This document shows positions 1-9,691 of a stretch of DNA of 64,000 bases, piece after piece; within the stretch, counting starts at the first letter, position 1, and the number at the start of each line of letters is the position of its first letter. The notes below the pieces were generated by a model, which ran no database searches, was not told where the DNA came from, and saw only the letters and a list, made by a program, of their open reading frames with translations. The translations under genes were made by a program, and so were the position numbers. Origin of the DNA: Corynebacterium atrinae (GTDB lineage Bacteria > Actinomycetota > Actinomycetes > Mycobacteriales > Mycobacteriaceae); contig NZ_CP046977.1 of assembly GCF_030408455.1 (NCBI RefSeq), forward strand, positions 1,550,001-1,614,000, in the 5' to 3' direction.

Positions 1-569
1 AGCTTGTCGATGTTCTTGGTCGGGTCGTTTGCCTGCCAGTTGCAAGCGCAGACCTCTTCCGACTGCAGGGCGTCGAGGACACGGAGCACCTCGTCGACGT
101 TGCGGCCGACTGCGTCCGGGGTGACGGAGACGAACTGGATGATGCCGTCGGGGTCGATGATGAAGGTCGCGCGATCGGCCACGCCAGCGGCGTTCTCGAC
201 GCCGAGGGCACGGATGAGGTCGTGCTTAATGTCAGCGAACATCGGGAATGGAACGTCCTTGAGCTCCGGGTGGGTGGCACGCCAATTGAAGTGAGCAAAC
301 TCATTGTCGGTGGAGCCGCCGAGGACCTGGGTGTCGCGGTCCTGGAACTCTTCGTCGAGCTTGCCGAAGGCGGCAATCTCGGTCGGGCAGACAAAAGTGA
401 AGTCCTTCGGGTAGAAGAAGACAATCTTCCACTTACCTTCGTACTTGTCCAAGGAGACGGTCTCGAAGTAATCCTCGGGCTGCGAAGCGTTGACTCCGTG
501 CAGGTCACCACCCTTCAATGCGGTGAGTTCGAACTCGGGGAACTTTTCGCCAACGGTCAGGATTGCCAT
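1..569 (-). CDS. ahpC: Alkyl hydroperoxide reductase AhpC (peroxiredoxin), 3' end outside window
   Basis: Typical 2-Cys peroxiredoxin that reduces H2O2, organic peroxides and peroxynitrite in the cytosol. About 189 residues are visible from ATG at 569. The peroxidatic cysteine lies in FTFVCPTEI (residue 61), and the C-terminal pair is in EEVCACNW (174 and 176), the arrangement of the mycobacterial AhpC that is recycled by AhpD. The C-terminus runs past the window start, so an ahpD downstream cannot be checked. The gene is divergent from oxyR, the classical actinobacterial arrangement, and it has a good promoter at 685-713. The family assignment is secure. Confidence 0.95.
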   Translation of the reverse strand, partial: MAILTVGEKFPEFELTALKGGDLHGVNASQPEDYFETVSLDKYEGKWKIVFFYPKDFTFVCPTEIAAFGKLDEEFQDRDTQVLGGSTDNEFAHFNWRATHPELKDVPFPMFADIKHDLIRALGVENAAGVADRATFIIDPDGIIQFVSVTPDAVGRNVDEVLRVLDALQSEEVCACNWQANDPTKNIDK

Positions 570-684
570 GAGTGTCTCCTTCTAGAAACGTCGAAATCTT
601 GGGGGCAACCGGCCAATGTGACCGGTGCAACTCTCCGCCATCAGGGCCGCCCCGGAAAGGGCAAGCCGGTGATGGCCGCCATCC

Positions 685-713
685 ATTATGCGCCTCCTCT
701 CGACGTACGTCAA
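685..713 (-). promoter_or_regulatory. Sigma-70-type promoter of ahpC
   Basis: On the minus strand TTGACG (708-713) and CATAAT (685-690) are separated by exactly 17 bp. The -35 overlaps a perfect palindrome GACGTACGTC (702-711). It lies in the ahpC/oxyR divergent region, where OxyR is expected to bind. This predicts a 5' leader of about 110 nt for ahpC. Confidence 0.55.
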
Positions 714-749
714 TAAACAAATCTTGCAAGTGTGTATATAGTGATAGGC

Positions 750-1691
750 ATGCACAATAAGGAGTACCGTCCTACCCTGTCTCAGCTGCGCACCTTTGTC
801 ACCATCGCGGAGAACAAACACTTTGGCTCCGCCGCAGCCAAGCTCGGAATCTCCCAGCCCTCGTTGTCCCAGGCTCTGGTCGCATTAGAGCAGGGGCTCA
901 ACATGCAGTTGATCGAGCGCTCTACTCGTCGGGTGATCGTCACCTCCGCAGGCGAAGCTCTCCTCCCTTATGCCAAGGCCACCCTCGACGCGGCAGATGC
1001 CTTCCTTGTCCAGTCACGAGGCAACGGTGGGACTCTGAGCGGGCCGCTAACCATTGGAATCATCCCCACAATTGCGCCATATATCTTGCCAGCACTGCTG
1101 AGGTCTCTCACGGAGGCATACCCAGAGCTTGAGCCGCGCATTATCGAAGACCAAACGCACCACTTGCTGGAAATGCTGCGTGATGGACACATTGATCTCG
1201 GCCTCATGGCGCTTCCCTCGGGTGCGCCGAGCGTCGTCGAAAAGCGACTTTATGAGGAGGACTTCGTCCTCGTTGTCACCGAAGACCATCCCCTGGCGGG
1301 CCGGACCGATCTCATCTTGAAATCTCTAGACGGCCTCAACCTACTGCTGTTGGATGACGGGCACTGCCTCCACGACCAAATCATTGATCTATGCCGGGCC
1401 GCGGATTTGAATCCTTCTGAAGTAACCAATTCGGATACCCGAGCGTCCTCCCTGACCACCGTCACTCAACTCGTGGCCAGTGGGCTCGGCGCAACGTTGG
1501 CCCCCTTGTCAGCGGTGGAGACCGAATGCTCTCGCCCCGGTCTCGCCACCGCCCGGTTCCGCGAAGACATTACGGCCCAGCGCGAGGTCGGCCTGGTGTA
1601 CCGCAGCTCCAGCTCTCGATCTAAGGAGTTCGAAGCCCTCGGCGAGTTGGCTACGGCCGCCTACACCGAGGCCGTGGCCGCTTACCGCTGA
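750..1691 (+). CDS. oxyR: LysR-type hydrogen peroxide sensor/regulator OxyR
   Basis: LysR-family transcription factor of 313 aa. The N-terminal winged HTH (about residues 5-65, LSQLRTFVTIAENKHFGSAAAKLGISQPSLSQAL) is followed by a LysR substrate-binding domain. The regulatory domain has a cysteine in the DDGHCLHDQ segment, at the position of the peroxide-sensing cysteine of OxyR, and a second in IDLCRAADL. These are the pair that forms the intramolecular disulfide in this family. An upstream in-frame start at 732 is possible, but ATG 750 gives the family N-terminus, and TATAGT at 737-742 sits so close that the transcript may be leaderless. It is divergent from ahpC, its likely target. Confidence 0.93.
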   Translation: MHNKEYRPTLSQLRTFVTIAENKHFGSAAAKLGISQPSLSQALVALEQGLNMQLIERSTRRVIVTSAGEALLPYAKATLDAADAFLVQSRGNGGTLSGPLTIGIIPTIAPYILPALLRSLTEAYPELEPRIIEDQTHHLLEMLRDGHIDLGLMALPSGAPSVVEKRLYEEDFVLVVTEDHPLAGRTDLILKSLDGLNLLLLDDGHCLHDQIIDLCRAADLNPSEVTNSDTRASSLTTVTQLVASGLGATLAPLSAVETECSRPGLATARFREDITAQREVGLVYRSSSSRSKEFEALGELATAAYTEAVAAYR

Positions 1692-2566
1692 TCGGGAACC
1701 GGCAGCGCTCCCCCGGACATTTGGCGGTAAAGCATCGCCGAGATGAGCAACCAGGCGGGCATGAGAATGATCATGGCAAATCCAAAGGTAATCAGCGCCG
1801 CCAACACCATTACCAGGATGGCCAGGAAGTGGAAGAGCAACAGCTTGGGATAGTTGGCCAGGCTGTTTTTCACTCCGGCCCTAAATGCCCCGGTTACTGT
1901 TTCTCGGCGATCCACCACGTAATAAAGGATGTAGGACGTCAACGGCGAGATCAGGACTGCCACGAGGATCAGCAGTGCCAGCGCGCCCAGCAGTCGCCCG
2001 AGCATGGCCATGGCCTCAGTGTCATCCCCCCACGTCGTGGGATCGGTGGTAAACACCGGCCAGATGACGGGCAGGACAATCACGGCCATGATGACTCCGT
2101 TGATGACTTGCACAAGGATCATCGTGACCAAAGAGGGAAGGAAATTGACGTTGCTGAAGAAGTCAGCCAGCTTCACCTTTGGCTGGTCGACCTGCTTTAG
2201 GGAGCCGTGGACGACAAAGATGCCCACTATCGCCATTGCCACCGACAGAAGCAGTTGAATCCCCTGGTAGCCGGTGCTGAGTTGGTAGGAGGTGTCCGAG
2301 GAATCCGCGCGGAAGGCGAAGTCAACGGAAAAGCTCACTACCGCTGATGCCAACAAGACCAAGAACGAACCAAGAACCCAGATGAGTGGCGTCCGGAACA
2401 TGGCTTTGAAACCCCAACCGATCGCATCCAAAACGTTGACCTTGCCCGTACCCGTCGGTTGGTCGGGCGAAGGCTGGGACGATTCCTGCCAGTTCCCGTA
2501 TCCGTAATTGGGCTGGTCTTCGGGATGCGGAGTGGAGGGGTAGGGGTCGTTTCCAGGCGTATCCAT
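1682..2566 (-). CDS. Integral membrane protein of unknown function
   Basis: Protein of 294 aa from ATG 2566; the open frame extends further upstream but without protein-like composition. Residues 1-45 are Pro/Gln/Ser-rich and probably cytoplasmic (many PxP steps). Then come about six hydrophobic segments, beginning with PLIWVLGSFLVLLASAVVSF. A soluble-looking stretch VDFAFRADSSDTSYQLSTG separates the first two. It resembles the DUF975/glycerophosphoryl-diester-phosphodiesterase-type membrane domain proteins of actinobacteria in layout, but I do not recognise a specific family. It converges on oxyR with a 10-bp overlap of the two 3' ends. Confidence 0.75.
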   Translation of the reverse strand: MDTPGNDPYPSTPHPEDQPNYGYGNWQESSQPSPDQPTGTGKVNVLDAIGWGFKAMFRTPLIWVLGSFLVLLASAVVSFSVDFAFRADSSDTSYQLSTGYQGIQLLLSVAMAIVGIFVVHGSLKQVDQPKVKLADFFSNVNFLPSLVTMILVQVINGVIMAVIVLPVIWPVFTTDPTTWGDDTEAMAMLGRLLGALALLILVAVLISPLTSYILYYVVDRRETVTGAFRAGVKNSLANYPKLLLFHFLAILVMVLAALITFGFAMIILMPAWLLISAMLYRQMSGGALPVPDQR

Positions 2567-2639
2567 GGCAACAGAATCCTTTCGTCGATTCGCGTCCAAG
2601 GTTACCGCCTTTCTCACGAGGTAACATCCAAGAACAGCT

Positions 2640-5600
2640 ATGACTACTGAACCTTTCTCTCTTACCCGCGCGGACCTCCTGGCACGCCTTCCGGAAGTTT
2701 CACTTGCCGACGAGCGCGCCTTCCGTCGTCGCCTGCACAAGGCGAAGGCGCCGAAGGCGCTGGCGGCGATCAACCGTGACATTGACGCGGCCGTCGATAA
2801 GCGGGCTTTGATTGACGCCGCAGTACCGGAAATCGACTATCCGGAGTCTCTTCCCGTTTCCGCCCGGCGGGATGACATCGCTGAGGCTATCGAAGCCAAT
2901 CAAGTCGTCATCATCGCAGGTGAAACCGGCTCCGGAAAGACAACGCAGATCCCTAAGATCTGCCTCGAACTCGGACGCGGACGCCGTGGCCTCATTGGCC
3001 ACACTCAGCCGCGTCGTCTCGCCGCCCGCACGGTGGCGGAGCGCATCGCCGAGGAATTGGGGCAAGAGATCGGTGAGACCGTTGGCTATGCGATTCGTTT
3101 CGACGACCGCGTCTCCCCTACGTCCGCCGTAAAACTGATGACTGATGGCATCTTGCTCGCTGAAATGCAGCGCGATAGAAACCTCAATGCCTACGACACG
3201 ATCATCATTGACGAGGCGCACGAGCGTTCCCTTAATATCGACTTCATCCTGGGTTACCTGCGTCAACTACTACCGAAGCGCCCCGACCTCAAGGTCATCA
3301 TCACCTCAGCCACGATCGATCCAGAGCGTTTCGCCAACCACTTCTCCGACGCTCAAGGCAATCCCGCGCCAATCATTGAGGTCTCGGGGCGCACCTACCC
3401 CGTGGAAATCCGCTACCAGCCCATGGAATTCAAGATGGCTGGAAAGGTCGTCGACCAGGATCCACTCGACGCCGTGTGTGAGGCATGCGAAGAGCTCATG
3501 GCAGAAGGTCCCGGCGATATCCTGTGTTTCTTCCCCGGCGAACGTGATATTCGGGACGCCATGGAAGCAATGGCGGGCCGAAAGTGGAAAGGAGTCGAGA
3601 TCACACCGCTGTTTGGCCGCTTGTCTAACCAAGAACAGCATCGCGTATTCCAACCTCACGCGGGGCGCCGAATCGTGTTGTCCACCAACATTGCCGAGAC
3701 CTCGTTGACCGTTCCCGGCATCCGCTATGTCGTGGATACCGGTACCGCGCGTATCTCCCGCTATTCCACACGCACCAAAGTTCAGCGCCTCCCGATTGAA
3801 CCGATCTCGCAGGCCAGCGCCAACCAGCGCTCCGGCCGCTGCGGCCGTGTGGCCGACGGAATTGCCATCCGGCTCTACTCAGAAGAGGACTTTGAATCAC
3901 GTCCGGAATTCACCGACCCCGAGATTCTGCGCACGAACCTGGCCAGCGTCATCCTGCAAATGGCACTCATGCGGCTGGGCGACATCACGGAGTTCCCCTT
4001 CGTCCAACCGCCCGAAAACCGTGCCATCCGGGATGGGCTTTTGCTCCTCCACGAGCTCGGTGCGCTCAATGAGGAAGAACGCGACGGCCAACCAACTCTC
4101 ACCCCCGTCGGACGTGATATTGCCCGCCTCCCCGTCGACCCCCGCATGGCCCGCATGCTCGTCGAAGCGAATCGATTGGGAGTGCTTGACGACGTCTTGG
4201 TCATCGTCGCCGCCATGACCATCCAGGATGTGCGCGAACGACCACTGGAATTCCAGGCACAGGCCGACCAGGCTCATGCCCGCTTCAAGTCACCCACCAG
4301 CGACTTCCTCTCCTTCCTCAAGTTGTGGGACTACATCGGTCAATCCCGAGACGACCTCACCGGCAATGCCTTCCGTAAGCGGATGAAGAAGGAATATCTT
4401 CACTACATGCGTATCCGTGAGTGGTACGACCTCGTGCGCCAGCTACGGGAGGTTTCCCGCCAGCTGGGGTGGACTACCCGCCACGAATCTGCAGATGAAC
4501 GCGACCCGGACGCCATCCACCAGTCCCTACTCGCTGGCTTGCTCTCTCACATCGGCGCTCGCGACGACAATACCCGCGAATTCAAGGGCGCCCGAGGCAC
4601 CCGCTTCATGGTGTTCCCTGGCTCTTCACTTGCCAAAAAGCCACCAGAGTTCCTCATGGCGGCCGAACTGGTGGAAACCTCTCGCCTATGGGCCAGAGAC
4701 GTTGCCAAAATCGAGCCCTCCTGGGTGGAGAAGCTAGCAGGCCCGCTGCTCAAACATCAGCATTCTGAGCCAACGTGGTCCCGCAAGCGCGCCTCCGGCA
4801 TTGCGCACCAAAAGTCCACGTTGTACGGCGTCACCATCGTCGCTGACCGAGTGGTGCCCTATCACGTCGTTGACCCAGAGGCCGCACGTGACATGTTCAT
4901 CCGGCACGCGCTCATTGAAGGAGATTGGACCACTCATCACACCTTCTTCCACGACAATGTGGGCAAGCTTGAATCGGCGGCAGAAGTTGAGGAGAAGGCG
5001 CGCCGGCGCGGCATGGTCGTCGACGAAGACTCGCTGTTCGATTTCTACGATGCCCGACTGCCCAAGACCATCACCACCGGCCGCCACTTCGATTCCTGGT
5101 GGAAGAAAGAGCGGCGGATTCACCCCCACCTCCTCGACTTCGATCCCGACACTCTCCTGGCCGAAGATGCCGACACCATTACCGAGGAGGCCTTCCCCGA
5201 TCGCTGGCGCACAGGGTCGATGACCTTTGATCTGACCTACCGATTCGAGCCCGGACACCCACAAGACGGCGTGAGCATTCTCATTCCAGTTCCCCTCCTC
5301 GCAGGTCTAGACACCGATGGTTTTGATTGGCTTGTTCCGGGGCTGCGGGAAGAGCTGATCACGGAACTTCTCCGTACTCTGCCCAAAGAAATGCGCCGCA
5401 CCGTCGTTCCAGCCCCAGATTTCGCAGCCCGGATTCTTCCCCGACTGATCCCCTATGAGGGTTCCCTCGTCGAGCAGATCACCGAGGTCCTTCACACCAT
5501 GGGACGGCCGAATATCGACGCCGCTTCCTTTCATCCTGCCGCTATCCCAGACCATCTGAAGATGACATTCGGAGCCGTGGACAAACGTGGAAAAGTCATT

Positions 5601-6545
5601 GACGCTGACAAAGTCCTCGCGGCCCTCGTTTCTCGCCAGGCAGGTTCCATTACATCTTCAGTCAGCCGACTTAGCCGGAAGGCCGAGTCCCAGGCAGTAT
5701 CGGAATGGACTCCAGACACCCTTGGAATCATCGATGAAGAGGTGCCAACCGTCGTCGACGGACACCAAGTCATCGCCTATCCCGCATTGGTAGTGACCCC
5801 AGCCGGGATCGAGGTTCGAGTACACCCCACCAAGGCGGCAGCCGATAGTTCAATGCTTACGGCCACCCTGACCATGCTGCTTCGCCAGATCGCCGTCCAA
5901 CCGAGCCCCATGGTCAAGGGTCTGCCCTTGCAACAGCGAGTAGCGGTCGATACCTACCCACACGGCGGCGCCACAGGTCTTGTCGACGATGCCCGAGTAG
6001 CCGCAGTTCGCGATCTCATGGTGGAAAACGGCGGACCCGTCAGAGACCCCGCCGAATTCACCGCGTTGGCCGCCAAGATTAAGCCCGAGGTGGCTGGCGT
6101 AGTCAGACGCTCTATCGTGGGACTCGCCCCCGCATTGGTTGAATATCACACCGTGGCCGAGGAGCTTTCGCAGTGGGATGGCGAGGCCATCGACGATATG
6201 AAGGCGCAGTTAGCTTTCCTCCTGCCAAAAAACGCCGTCACAGTCCATGGCATGCAGCACCTTCGACATCTCCCCCGCTACCTCCAAGGCATGCGCATTC
6301 GCCTCGAGGAGATGTCACTCGACCCGGGCAAAGACGCCGATCGACAAGATGAGATTGACCAAGCCAAGTCGTACTTGGACATCAAGTTGGCAAAACTCCC
6401 CAAAGGACGTGAGAAATCGCGAGAAGTCAAAGAAATCCGCTGGATGATTGAGGAGCTTAGGATTAGCCTCTTCGCCCAACGCCTCGGTACCGCCCGTCCG
6501 ATTTCCTTGCGCAGGATCGAAAAGGCAGTGGATAAGCTCCGCTAA
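2640..6545 (+). CDS. hrpA: ATP-dependent RNA helicase HrpA (DEAH box)
   Basis: Full-length HrpA-type helicase of 1301 aa, the usual size for the family. Motif I GETGSGKT is at residues 94-101, DEAH at 191-194 (IIIDEAHERS), motif III as SAT, and motif VI as QRSGRCGR. These are followed by the HA2/OB region and a long C-terminal DUF3418 domain. HrpA enzymes unwind mRNA and rescue stalled ribosomes. The gene stands alone, divergent from the membrane protein and convergent with nrdR, with 73 bp upstream and 13 bp downstream. ATG 2640 is supported by the start of similarity. Nothing unusual is seen. Confidence 0.95.
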   Translation: MTTEPFSLTRADLLARLPEVSLADERAFRRRLHKAKAPKALAAINRDIDAAVDKRALIDAAVPEIDYPESLPVSARRDDIAEAIEANQVVIIAGETGSGKTTQIPKICLELGRGRRGLIGHTQPRRLAARTVAERIAEELGQEIGETVGYAIRFDDRVSPTSAVKLMTDGILLAEMQRDRNLNAYDTIIIDEAHERSLNIDFILGYLRQLLPKRPDLKVIITSATIDPERFANHFSDAQGNPAPIIEVSGRTYPVEIRYQPMEFKMAGKVVDQDPLDAVCEACEELMAEGPGDILCFFPGERDIRDAMEAMAGRKWKGVEITPLFGRLSNQEQHRVFQPHAGRRIVLSTNIAETSLTVPGIRYVVDTGTARISRYSTRTKVQRLPIEPISQASANQRSGRCGRVADGIAIRLYSEEDFESRPEFTDPEILRTNLASVILQMALMRLGDITEFPFVQPPENRAIRDGLLLLHELGALNEEERDGQPTLTPVGRDIARLPVDPRMARMLVEANRLGVLDDVLVIVAAMTIQDVRERPLEFQAQADQAHARFKSPTSDFLSFLKLWDYIGQSRDDLTGNAFRKRMKKEYLHYMRIREWYDLVRQLREVSRQLGWTTRHESADERDPDAIHQSLLAGLLSHIGARDDNTREFKGARGTRFMVFPGSSLAKKPPEFLMAAELVETSRLWARDVAKIEPSWVEKLAGPLLKHQHSEPTWSRKRASGIAHQKSTLYGVTIVADRVVPYHVVDPEAARDMFIRHALIEGDWTTHHTFFHDNVGKLESAAEVEEKARRRGMVVDEDSLFDFYDARLPKTITTGRHFDSWWKKERRIHPHLLDFDPDTLLAEDADTITEEAFPDRWRTGSMTFDLTYRFEPGHPQDGVSILIPVPLLAGLDTDGFDWLVPGLREELITELLRTLPKEMRRTVVPAPDFAARILPRLIPYEGSLVEQITEVLHTMGRPNIDAASFHPAAIPDHLKMTFGAVDKRGKVIDADKVLAALVSRQAGSITSSVSRLSRKAESQAVSEWTPDTLGIIDEEVPTVVDGHQVIAYPALVVTPAGIEVRVHPTKAAADSSMLTATLTMLLRQIAVQPSPMVKGLPLQQRVAVDTYPHGGATGLVDDARVAAVRDLMVENGGPVRDPAEFTALAAKIKPEVAGVVRRSIVGLAPALVEYHTVAEELSQWDGEAIDDMKAQLAFLLPKNAVTVHGMQHLRHLPRYLQGMRIRLEEMSLDPGKDADRQDEIDQAKSYLDIKLAKLPKGREKSREVKEIRWMIEELRISLFAQRLGTARPISLRRIEKAVDKLR

Positions 6546-6558
6546 TTTAAAGAACCGA

Positions 6559-7032
6559 TCAGCGATCCACAGCCGAGTCTTCCTCTCGAGCCCTTCGATG
6601 CATGAGCCGGATCTCTGATTCAAAGTCTTCAGCAGACTCGAAAGACTTATACACGGACGCAAAGCGCAGGTACGCCACCTCGTCCAAGGCGCGGAGTGGC
6701 TCAAGGATTGCGAGGCCGATGGCGTTGGCGTGCACCTGTGAGCTGCCATGGCTACGCACGGTCTCTTCTACTTCTTGAGCAAGCCGCTTCAGCGCGTCAT
6801 CCGAAACATCCCGACCCTGACAAGCGCGCCGCACACCAAGCACGACCTTGTCACGACTGAACGGCTCCGTCACGCCATTGCGTTTAACTACCAACAGGAC
6901 GGCTTTCTCGATGGTGGTGAAGCGTCCCTGGCACTCGGTGCACTCCCGTCGACGACGAATCGCGGCGCCGGCATCAATGATGCGAGAGTCAATGACTCGG
7001 GAATGATCGTGGTGGCAAAACGGGCAATACAC
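6559..7032 (-). CDS. nrdR: Transcriptional repressor NrdR
   Basis: Repressor of ribonucleotide reductase genes that senses ATP/dATP. The protein is 157 aa. An N-terminal zinc ribbon ([15 protein letters not shown] and [11 protein letters not shown], giving four cysteines) precedes an ATP-cone domain ([16 protein letters not shown] onward). It ends in the charged tail typical of actinobacterial NrdR. It lies downstream of divS in the same orientation, close to lexA, the conserved corynebacterial order. No NrdR boxes were seen inside the window, as expected because the nrd genes are elsewhere. Confidence 0.96.
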   Translation of the reverse strand: MYCPFCHHDHSRVIDSRIIDAGAAIRRRRECTECQGRFTTIEKAVLLVVKRNGVTEPFSRDKVVLGVRRACQGRDVSDDALKRLAQEVEETVRSHGSSQVHANAIGLAILEPLRALDEVAYLRFASVYKSFESAEDFESEIRLMHRRAREEDSAVDR

Positions 7033-7136
7033 AGTGAACTTCCTCAGCTAGCACAGGGAGCGAGATGATCGCACCAGTCATTGGCCTGGCACAGAGCTCA
7101 TGGTACCCGCCGCCGATCACGATGTAGCTGGCTCGA

Positions 7137-7523
7137 CTACTGGCCTGCAGCAGCCGGGGAAGAAGAGTAGCTATATCCCGTATCAATCGCCCCCGGGGTG
7201 GAGTCAGTGCCACTCTGCGACAAGGCGGCGGTAACCACGCAGACGCCAAACACCGCACCAAGTAGGTAAGTTCCGAAAGCTTGAAGGCTGCGCCGTCCAA
7301 GGCTGACAGTCTTCTTGGTTGGACCCGGATTTGTTCGAACGGATTCCAGCTCTTCACCTCGCCGCTCCGTTCGATCCGAAATGCGTAGAGTTCGAACAAC
7401 TCGCTGCTCTGCCGCCGCCTCACGATAACCGGAAGGCTCCCACACAGCCACCGCAGAAGGCGAGGAAATGCGGACATGCGGAGCGCGGCGACCTGCAGTA
7501 GTGCGATTGAGCGAGATGGTCAT
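7137..7523 (-). CDS. divS: SOS-induced cell division suppressor DivS
   Basis: Small membrane protein of 128 aa divergent from lexA. The N-terminal half is basic and variable (RTTAGRRAPHVRI), a single membrane segment lies near residues 82-101 (FGTYLLGAVFGVCVVTAAL), and the tail is short and Ser/Pro-rich. In C. glutamicum the gene at this place, divS, blocks FtsZ ring formation and elongates cells during DNA damage. The identification rests on size, topology and position next to lexA and nrdR rather than on a strong motif. Its start region faces the LexA-type sites, so SOS control is expected. Confidence 0.8.
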   Translation of the reverse strand: MTISLNRTTAGRRAPHVRISSPSAVAVWEPSGYREAAAEQRVVRTLRISDRTERRGEELESVRTNPGPTKKTVSLGRRSLQAFGTYLLGAVFGVCVVTAALSQSGTDSTPGAIDTGYSYSSSPAAAGQ

Positions 7524-7588
7524 GATGATATCCTTTCGTCGATGTGCGTCAGAGTATCGAGCGGACCCGACACTCTCGAACAGATATG

Positions 7589-7604
7589 ACGTTCATATGT
7601 TCGA
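7589..7604. promoter_or_regulatory. Candidate LexA (SOS) box between divS and lexA
   Basis: The sequence ACGTTCATATGTTCGA fits the actinobacterial SOS box TCGAAC-N4-GTTCGA in the right half completely and in 3 of 6 positions of the left half. It sits 66 bp upstream of divS. Other isolated half sites (TCGAAC at 7576, GTTCGA at 7617) surround it. Confidence 0.45.
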
Positions 7605-7667
7605 TGTAGCTGCTATGTTCGATTTATAGCACCCGTTCGAAAAAATGTCCACCCGCCGCAAAATATC

Positions 7668-7683
7668 TCGAACATTCGTACCA
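7668..7683. promoter_or_regulatory. Candidate LexA (SOS) box upstream of lexA
   Basis: TCGAACATTCGTACCA keeps the complete left half TCGAAC and 4 of 6 bases of the right half of the SOS box. It lies 116 bp before the lexA start, as expected for autoregulation of lexA. Confidence 0.5.
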
Positions 7684-7798
7684 AGTCGTGGTAAACATGT
7701 AGGTGATGGATGGCTCGGCAGAATCCACCATTCGAACTAGACACCTCAACCAGCCCGTTTCCCCACAACCACACCCCAACCGCAAAGGACCCAAAATC

Positions 7799-8527
7799 AT
7801 GGCACGCAGTGGCTCAACTCCGAAGGTCGACCCGACCGGCAAACCAGACCCCTCCGAACTTTCAGATCGCCAACGCCGGATCCTCGAAGTTATTAGGGAT
7901 GCGGTGGTTCTCCGTGGCTACCCGCCAAGCATTCGGGAAATCGGTGACGCTGCTGGCCTACAGTCGACCTCCTCCGTCGCCTATCAGCTCAAGCAGCTGG
8001 AAAAGAAGGGATTCTTGCGCCGCGACGCCAACAAGCCGCGCGCCGTTGATGTACGAACCCTTCCTTCCACCGACATGAAAAAGAAGCCGGGGCGCCGCTC
8101 GGCAGCTGAGGCATCTGGACCCAACTACCCCGATGCCCCTACCGACGCCAGCCCGACAAACTTCATTCCCGTTGTTGGACGCATCGCCGCCGGCTCGCCC
8201 ATCCTCGCCGAGCAGGATGTGGAGGAGTACTACCCGCTCCCTTCCGACATCGTCGGCGAGGGAGAGCTGTTCATGCTCAAGGTAGTGGGGCATTCCATGA
8301 AGGATGCTGGCATTCTCGACGGAGATTGGGTCGTTGTTCGTTCCCAGCCAGTAGCAGAGCAGGGCGAGTTTGTCGCTGCCCTCATTGAGGGTGAAGCCAC
8401 AGCCAAGGAGTTCCACAAAGACTCCACAGGCGTGTGGTTACTCCCCCACAACGATGACTTCGCTCCAATCCCAGCCGAGCATGCGGAAATCATGGGCAAG
8501 ATTGTGTCAGTTCTTCGTAAGCTCTAG
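7799..8527 (+). CDS. lexA: SOS repressor LexA
   Basis: Repressor of DNA-damage genes, self-cleaved when RecA is activated. The protein is 242 aa. The N-terminal winged HTH includes [24 protein letters not shown] split over residues 40-63, a basic linker follows, and a C-terminal S24 peptidase domain completes it. The cleavage site Ala131-Gly132 is in VGRIAAGSP, the catalytic Ser166 in GHSMKDAG and Lys203 in ATAKEF. The open frame begins at 7703, but ATG 7799 is chosen because AAAGGA lies 10 bp upstream and similarity begins there. It is divergent from divS. Confidence 0.95.
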   Translation: MARSGSTPKVDPTGKPDPSELSDRQRRILEVIRDAVVLRGYPPSIREIGDAAGLQSTSSVAYQLKQLEKKGFLRRDANKPRAVDVRTLPSTDMKKKPGRRSAAEASGPNYPDAPTDASPTNFIPVVGRIAAGSPILAEQDVEEYYPLPSDIVGEGELFMLKVVGHSMKDAGILDGDWVVVRSQPVAEQGEFVAALIEGEATAKEFHKDSTGVWLLPHNDDFAPIPAEHAEIMGKIVSVLRKL

Positions 8528-8829
8528 GGACTGCATCTCTCCCATCGTCAGATGTCTGATGTAACCCCCTCGCAGCGAGCTAGACTATGCAGTCGCATCC
8601 CGACGTTACCCCCGAATTCGGGATGCGCCGAGGAAAAAGGGCCGCTCGTTACCGATGTAACAAACATAACTCAACGCGCTGAGCGGTTGTTTCGCGGATT
8701 TTCGGCCCAGAATTGCCCGAATGGGACCAAATGTGATGCGCTTTGTTGGGCTTTGCCCCCGATTTTTTGGGAGAATGGCACAAACGGGCATTTACCCGAC
8801 CGATTGTGTGGGAACGCGAGGAAATTGTG
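8528..8829. other. lexA-sugR intergenic region with a hairpin
   Basis: 302 bp without a convincing gene. At 8595-8626 GCATCCCGA and TCGGGATGC form a 9-bp stem around 14 bases. It is not followed by a T-run, so it is at best a weak lexA terminator. The rest should hold the sugR promoter. TGTGAT at 8728 is only half of a GlxR-type site. Confidence 0.35.
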
Positions 8830-9609
8830 ATGTATGCAGAGGAGCGTCGTCGGCAGATAGCCTCTTTGACGGCCGTCGAAGGGCGAGTCAACGTCACTGA
8901 GCTAGCTAGTCGGTTTGACGTTACCGCCGAGACCATTCGTCGCGATCTCGCTGTCCTGGACCGGGAGGGGGTTGTTCACCGGGTTCACGGTGGCGCAGTT
9001 GCCAGCCAAACATTTCAGACAGCCGAGTTCTCCCTCGACGCTCGATTTCGCTCCGCCCCGACTGCAAAATCAGCAATCTCCCGGGCAGCCCTCGAATTCC
9101 TCCCCGAAGCTAATGGGGGACTGTTTTTAGACTCCGGAACCACCATCGGCACCCTGGCAGAGTTGATCGCCGAGCAGCAAGATGCTGGCCAGTGGTCAAT
9201 CGTGACCAACAGTCTGTCAATAGCGCTGAACTTGGCCAACAAGGGACTGTCGAAGGTGCAGCTTCTGGGTGGCTCCGTTCGTGCGATTACCCAAGCCGTG
9301 GTCGGCGACACCGCGCTTCGCACTCTGGCTCTTATGCGGGCGGACGTAGCCTTCATTGGTACTAATGCCCTGACCTTGGATCACGGCTTGTCCACGGCGG
9401 ATGCCCAAGAGGCAGCGATCAAGTCCGCGATGGTCACCAACGCCCACAAAGTTGTCGTCCTCTGCGATTCAACCAAGCTCGGAAACGACTACCTCGTCAG
9501 CTTTGCCAGCATCAGTGATATCGACGTCGTTATCACGGACGCATCGGCGCCGGAGTCCTATGTTTCCGCACTTCGGGAACGCGAAGTGGATGTCATCATC
9601 GCCGAGTAA
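8830..9609 (+). CDS. sugR: DeoR-family regulator SugR of PTS and glycolytic genes
   Basis: DeoR-type repressor of 259 aa. The N-terminal HTH has the family signature (RVNVTELASRFDVTAETIRRD split at residues 18-38). The sugar-phosphate-sensing domain carries the SGTT loop (FLDSGTTIG) and the GTNAL segment. In C. glutamicum SugR represses ptsG, ptsF, ptsS and ptsI/ptsH and responds to fructose phosphates. The start is taken at ATG 8830, which follows GAGGAAATTGTG. It lies next to the PTS genes it should control. Unlike the C. glutamicum layout, no 1-phosphofructokinase gene follows on the same strand; a terminator follows directly. Confidence 0.9.
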   Translation: MYAEERRRQIASLTAVEGRVNVTELASRFDVTAETIRRDLAVLDREGVVHRVHGGAVASQTFQTAEFSLDARFRSAPTAKSAISRAALEFLPEANGGLFLDSGTTIGTLAELIAEQQDAGQWSIVTNSLSIALNLANKGLSKVQLLGGSVRAITQAVVGDTALRTLALMRADVAFIGTNALTLDHGLSTADAQEAAIKSAMVTNAHKVVVLCDSTKLGNDYLVSFASISDIDVVITDASAPESYVSALREREVDVIIAE

Positions 9610-9637
9610 GCGCGGCGTTGAAAACAGAGACAAAGAT

Positions 9638-9671
9638 GTGCCCCTCGAAACCTTTCTGGTTCGAGGGGCAC
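9638..9671. terminator. Bidirectional terminator between sugR and ptsI
   Basis: A perfect 12-bp stem GTGCCCCTCGAA / TTCGAGGGGCAC with a 10-base loop sits between the convergent genes. A-rich bases lie on the left and T-rich bases on the right, so it can stop both transcripts. Confidence 0.85.
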
Positions 9672-9691
9672 ATTCTCTTAATCGTCGATGT

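Noticed and set aside
7576..7624. Further LexA boxes at isolated TCGAAC/GTTCGA halves
   Set aside because: Half sites at 7576 and 7617 do not have a partner half at the 4-bp spacing.
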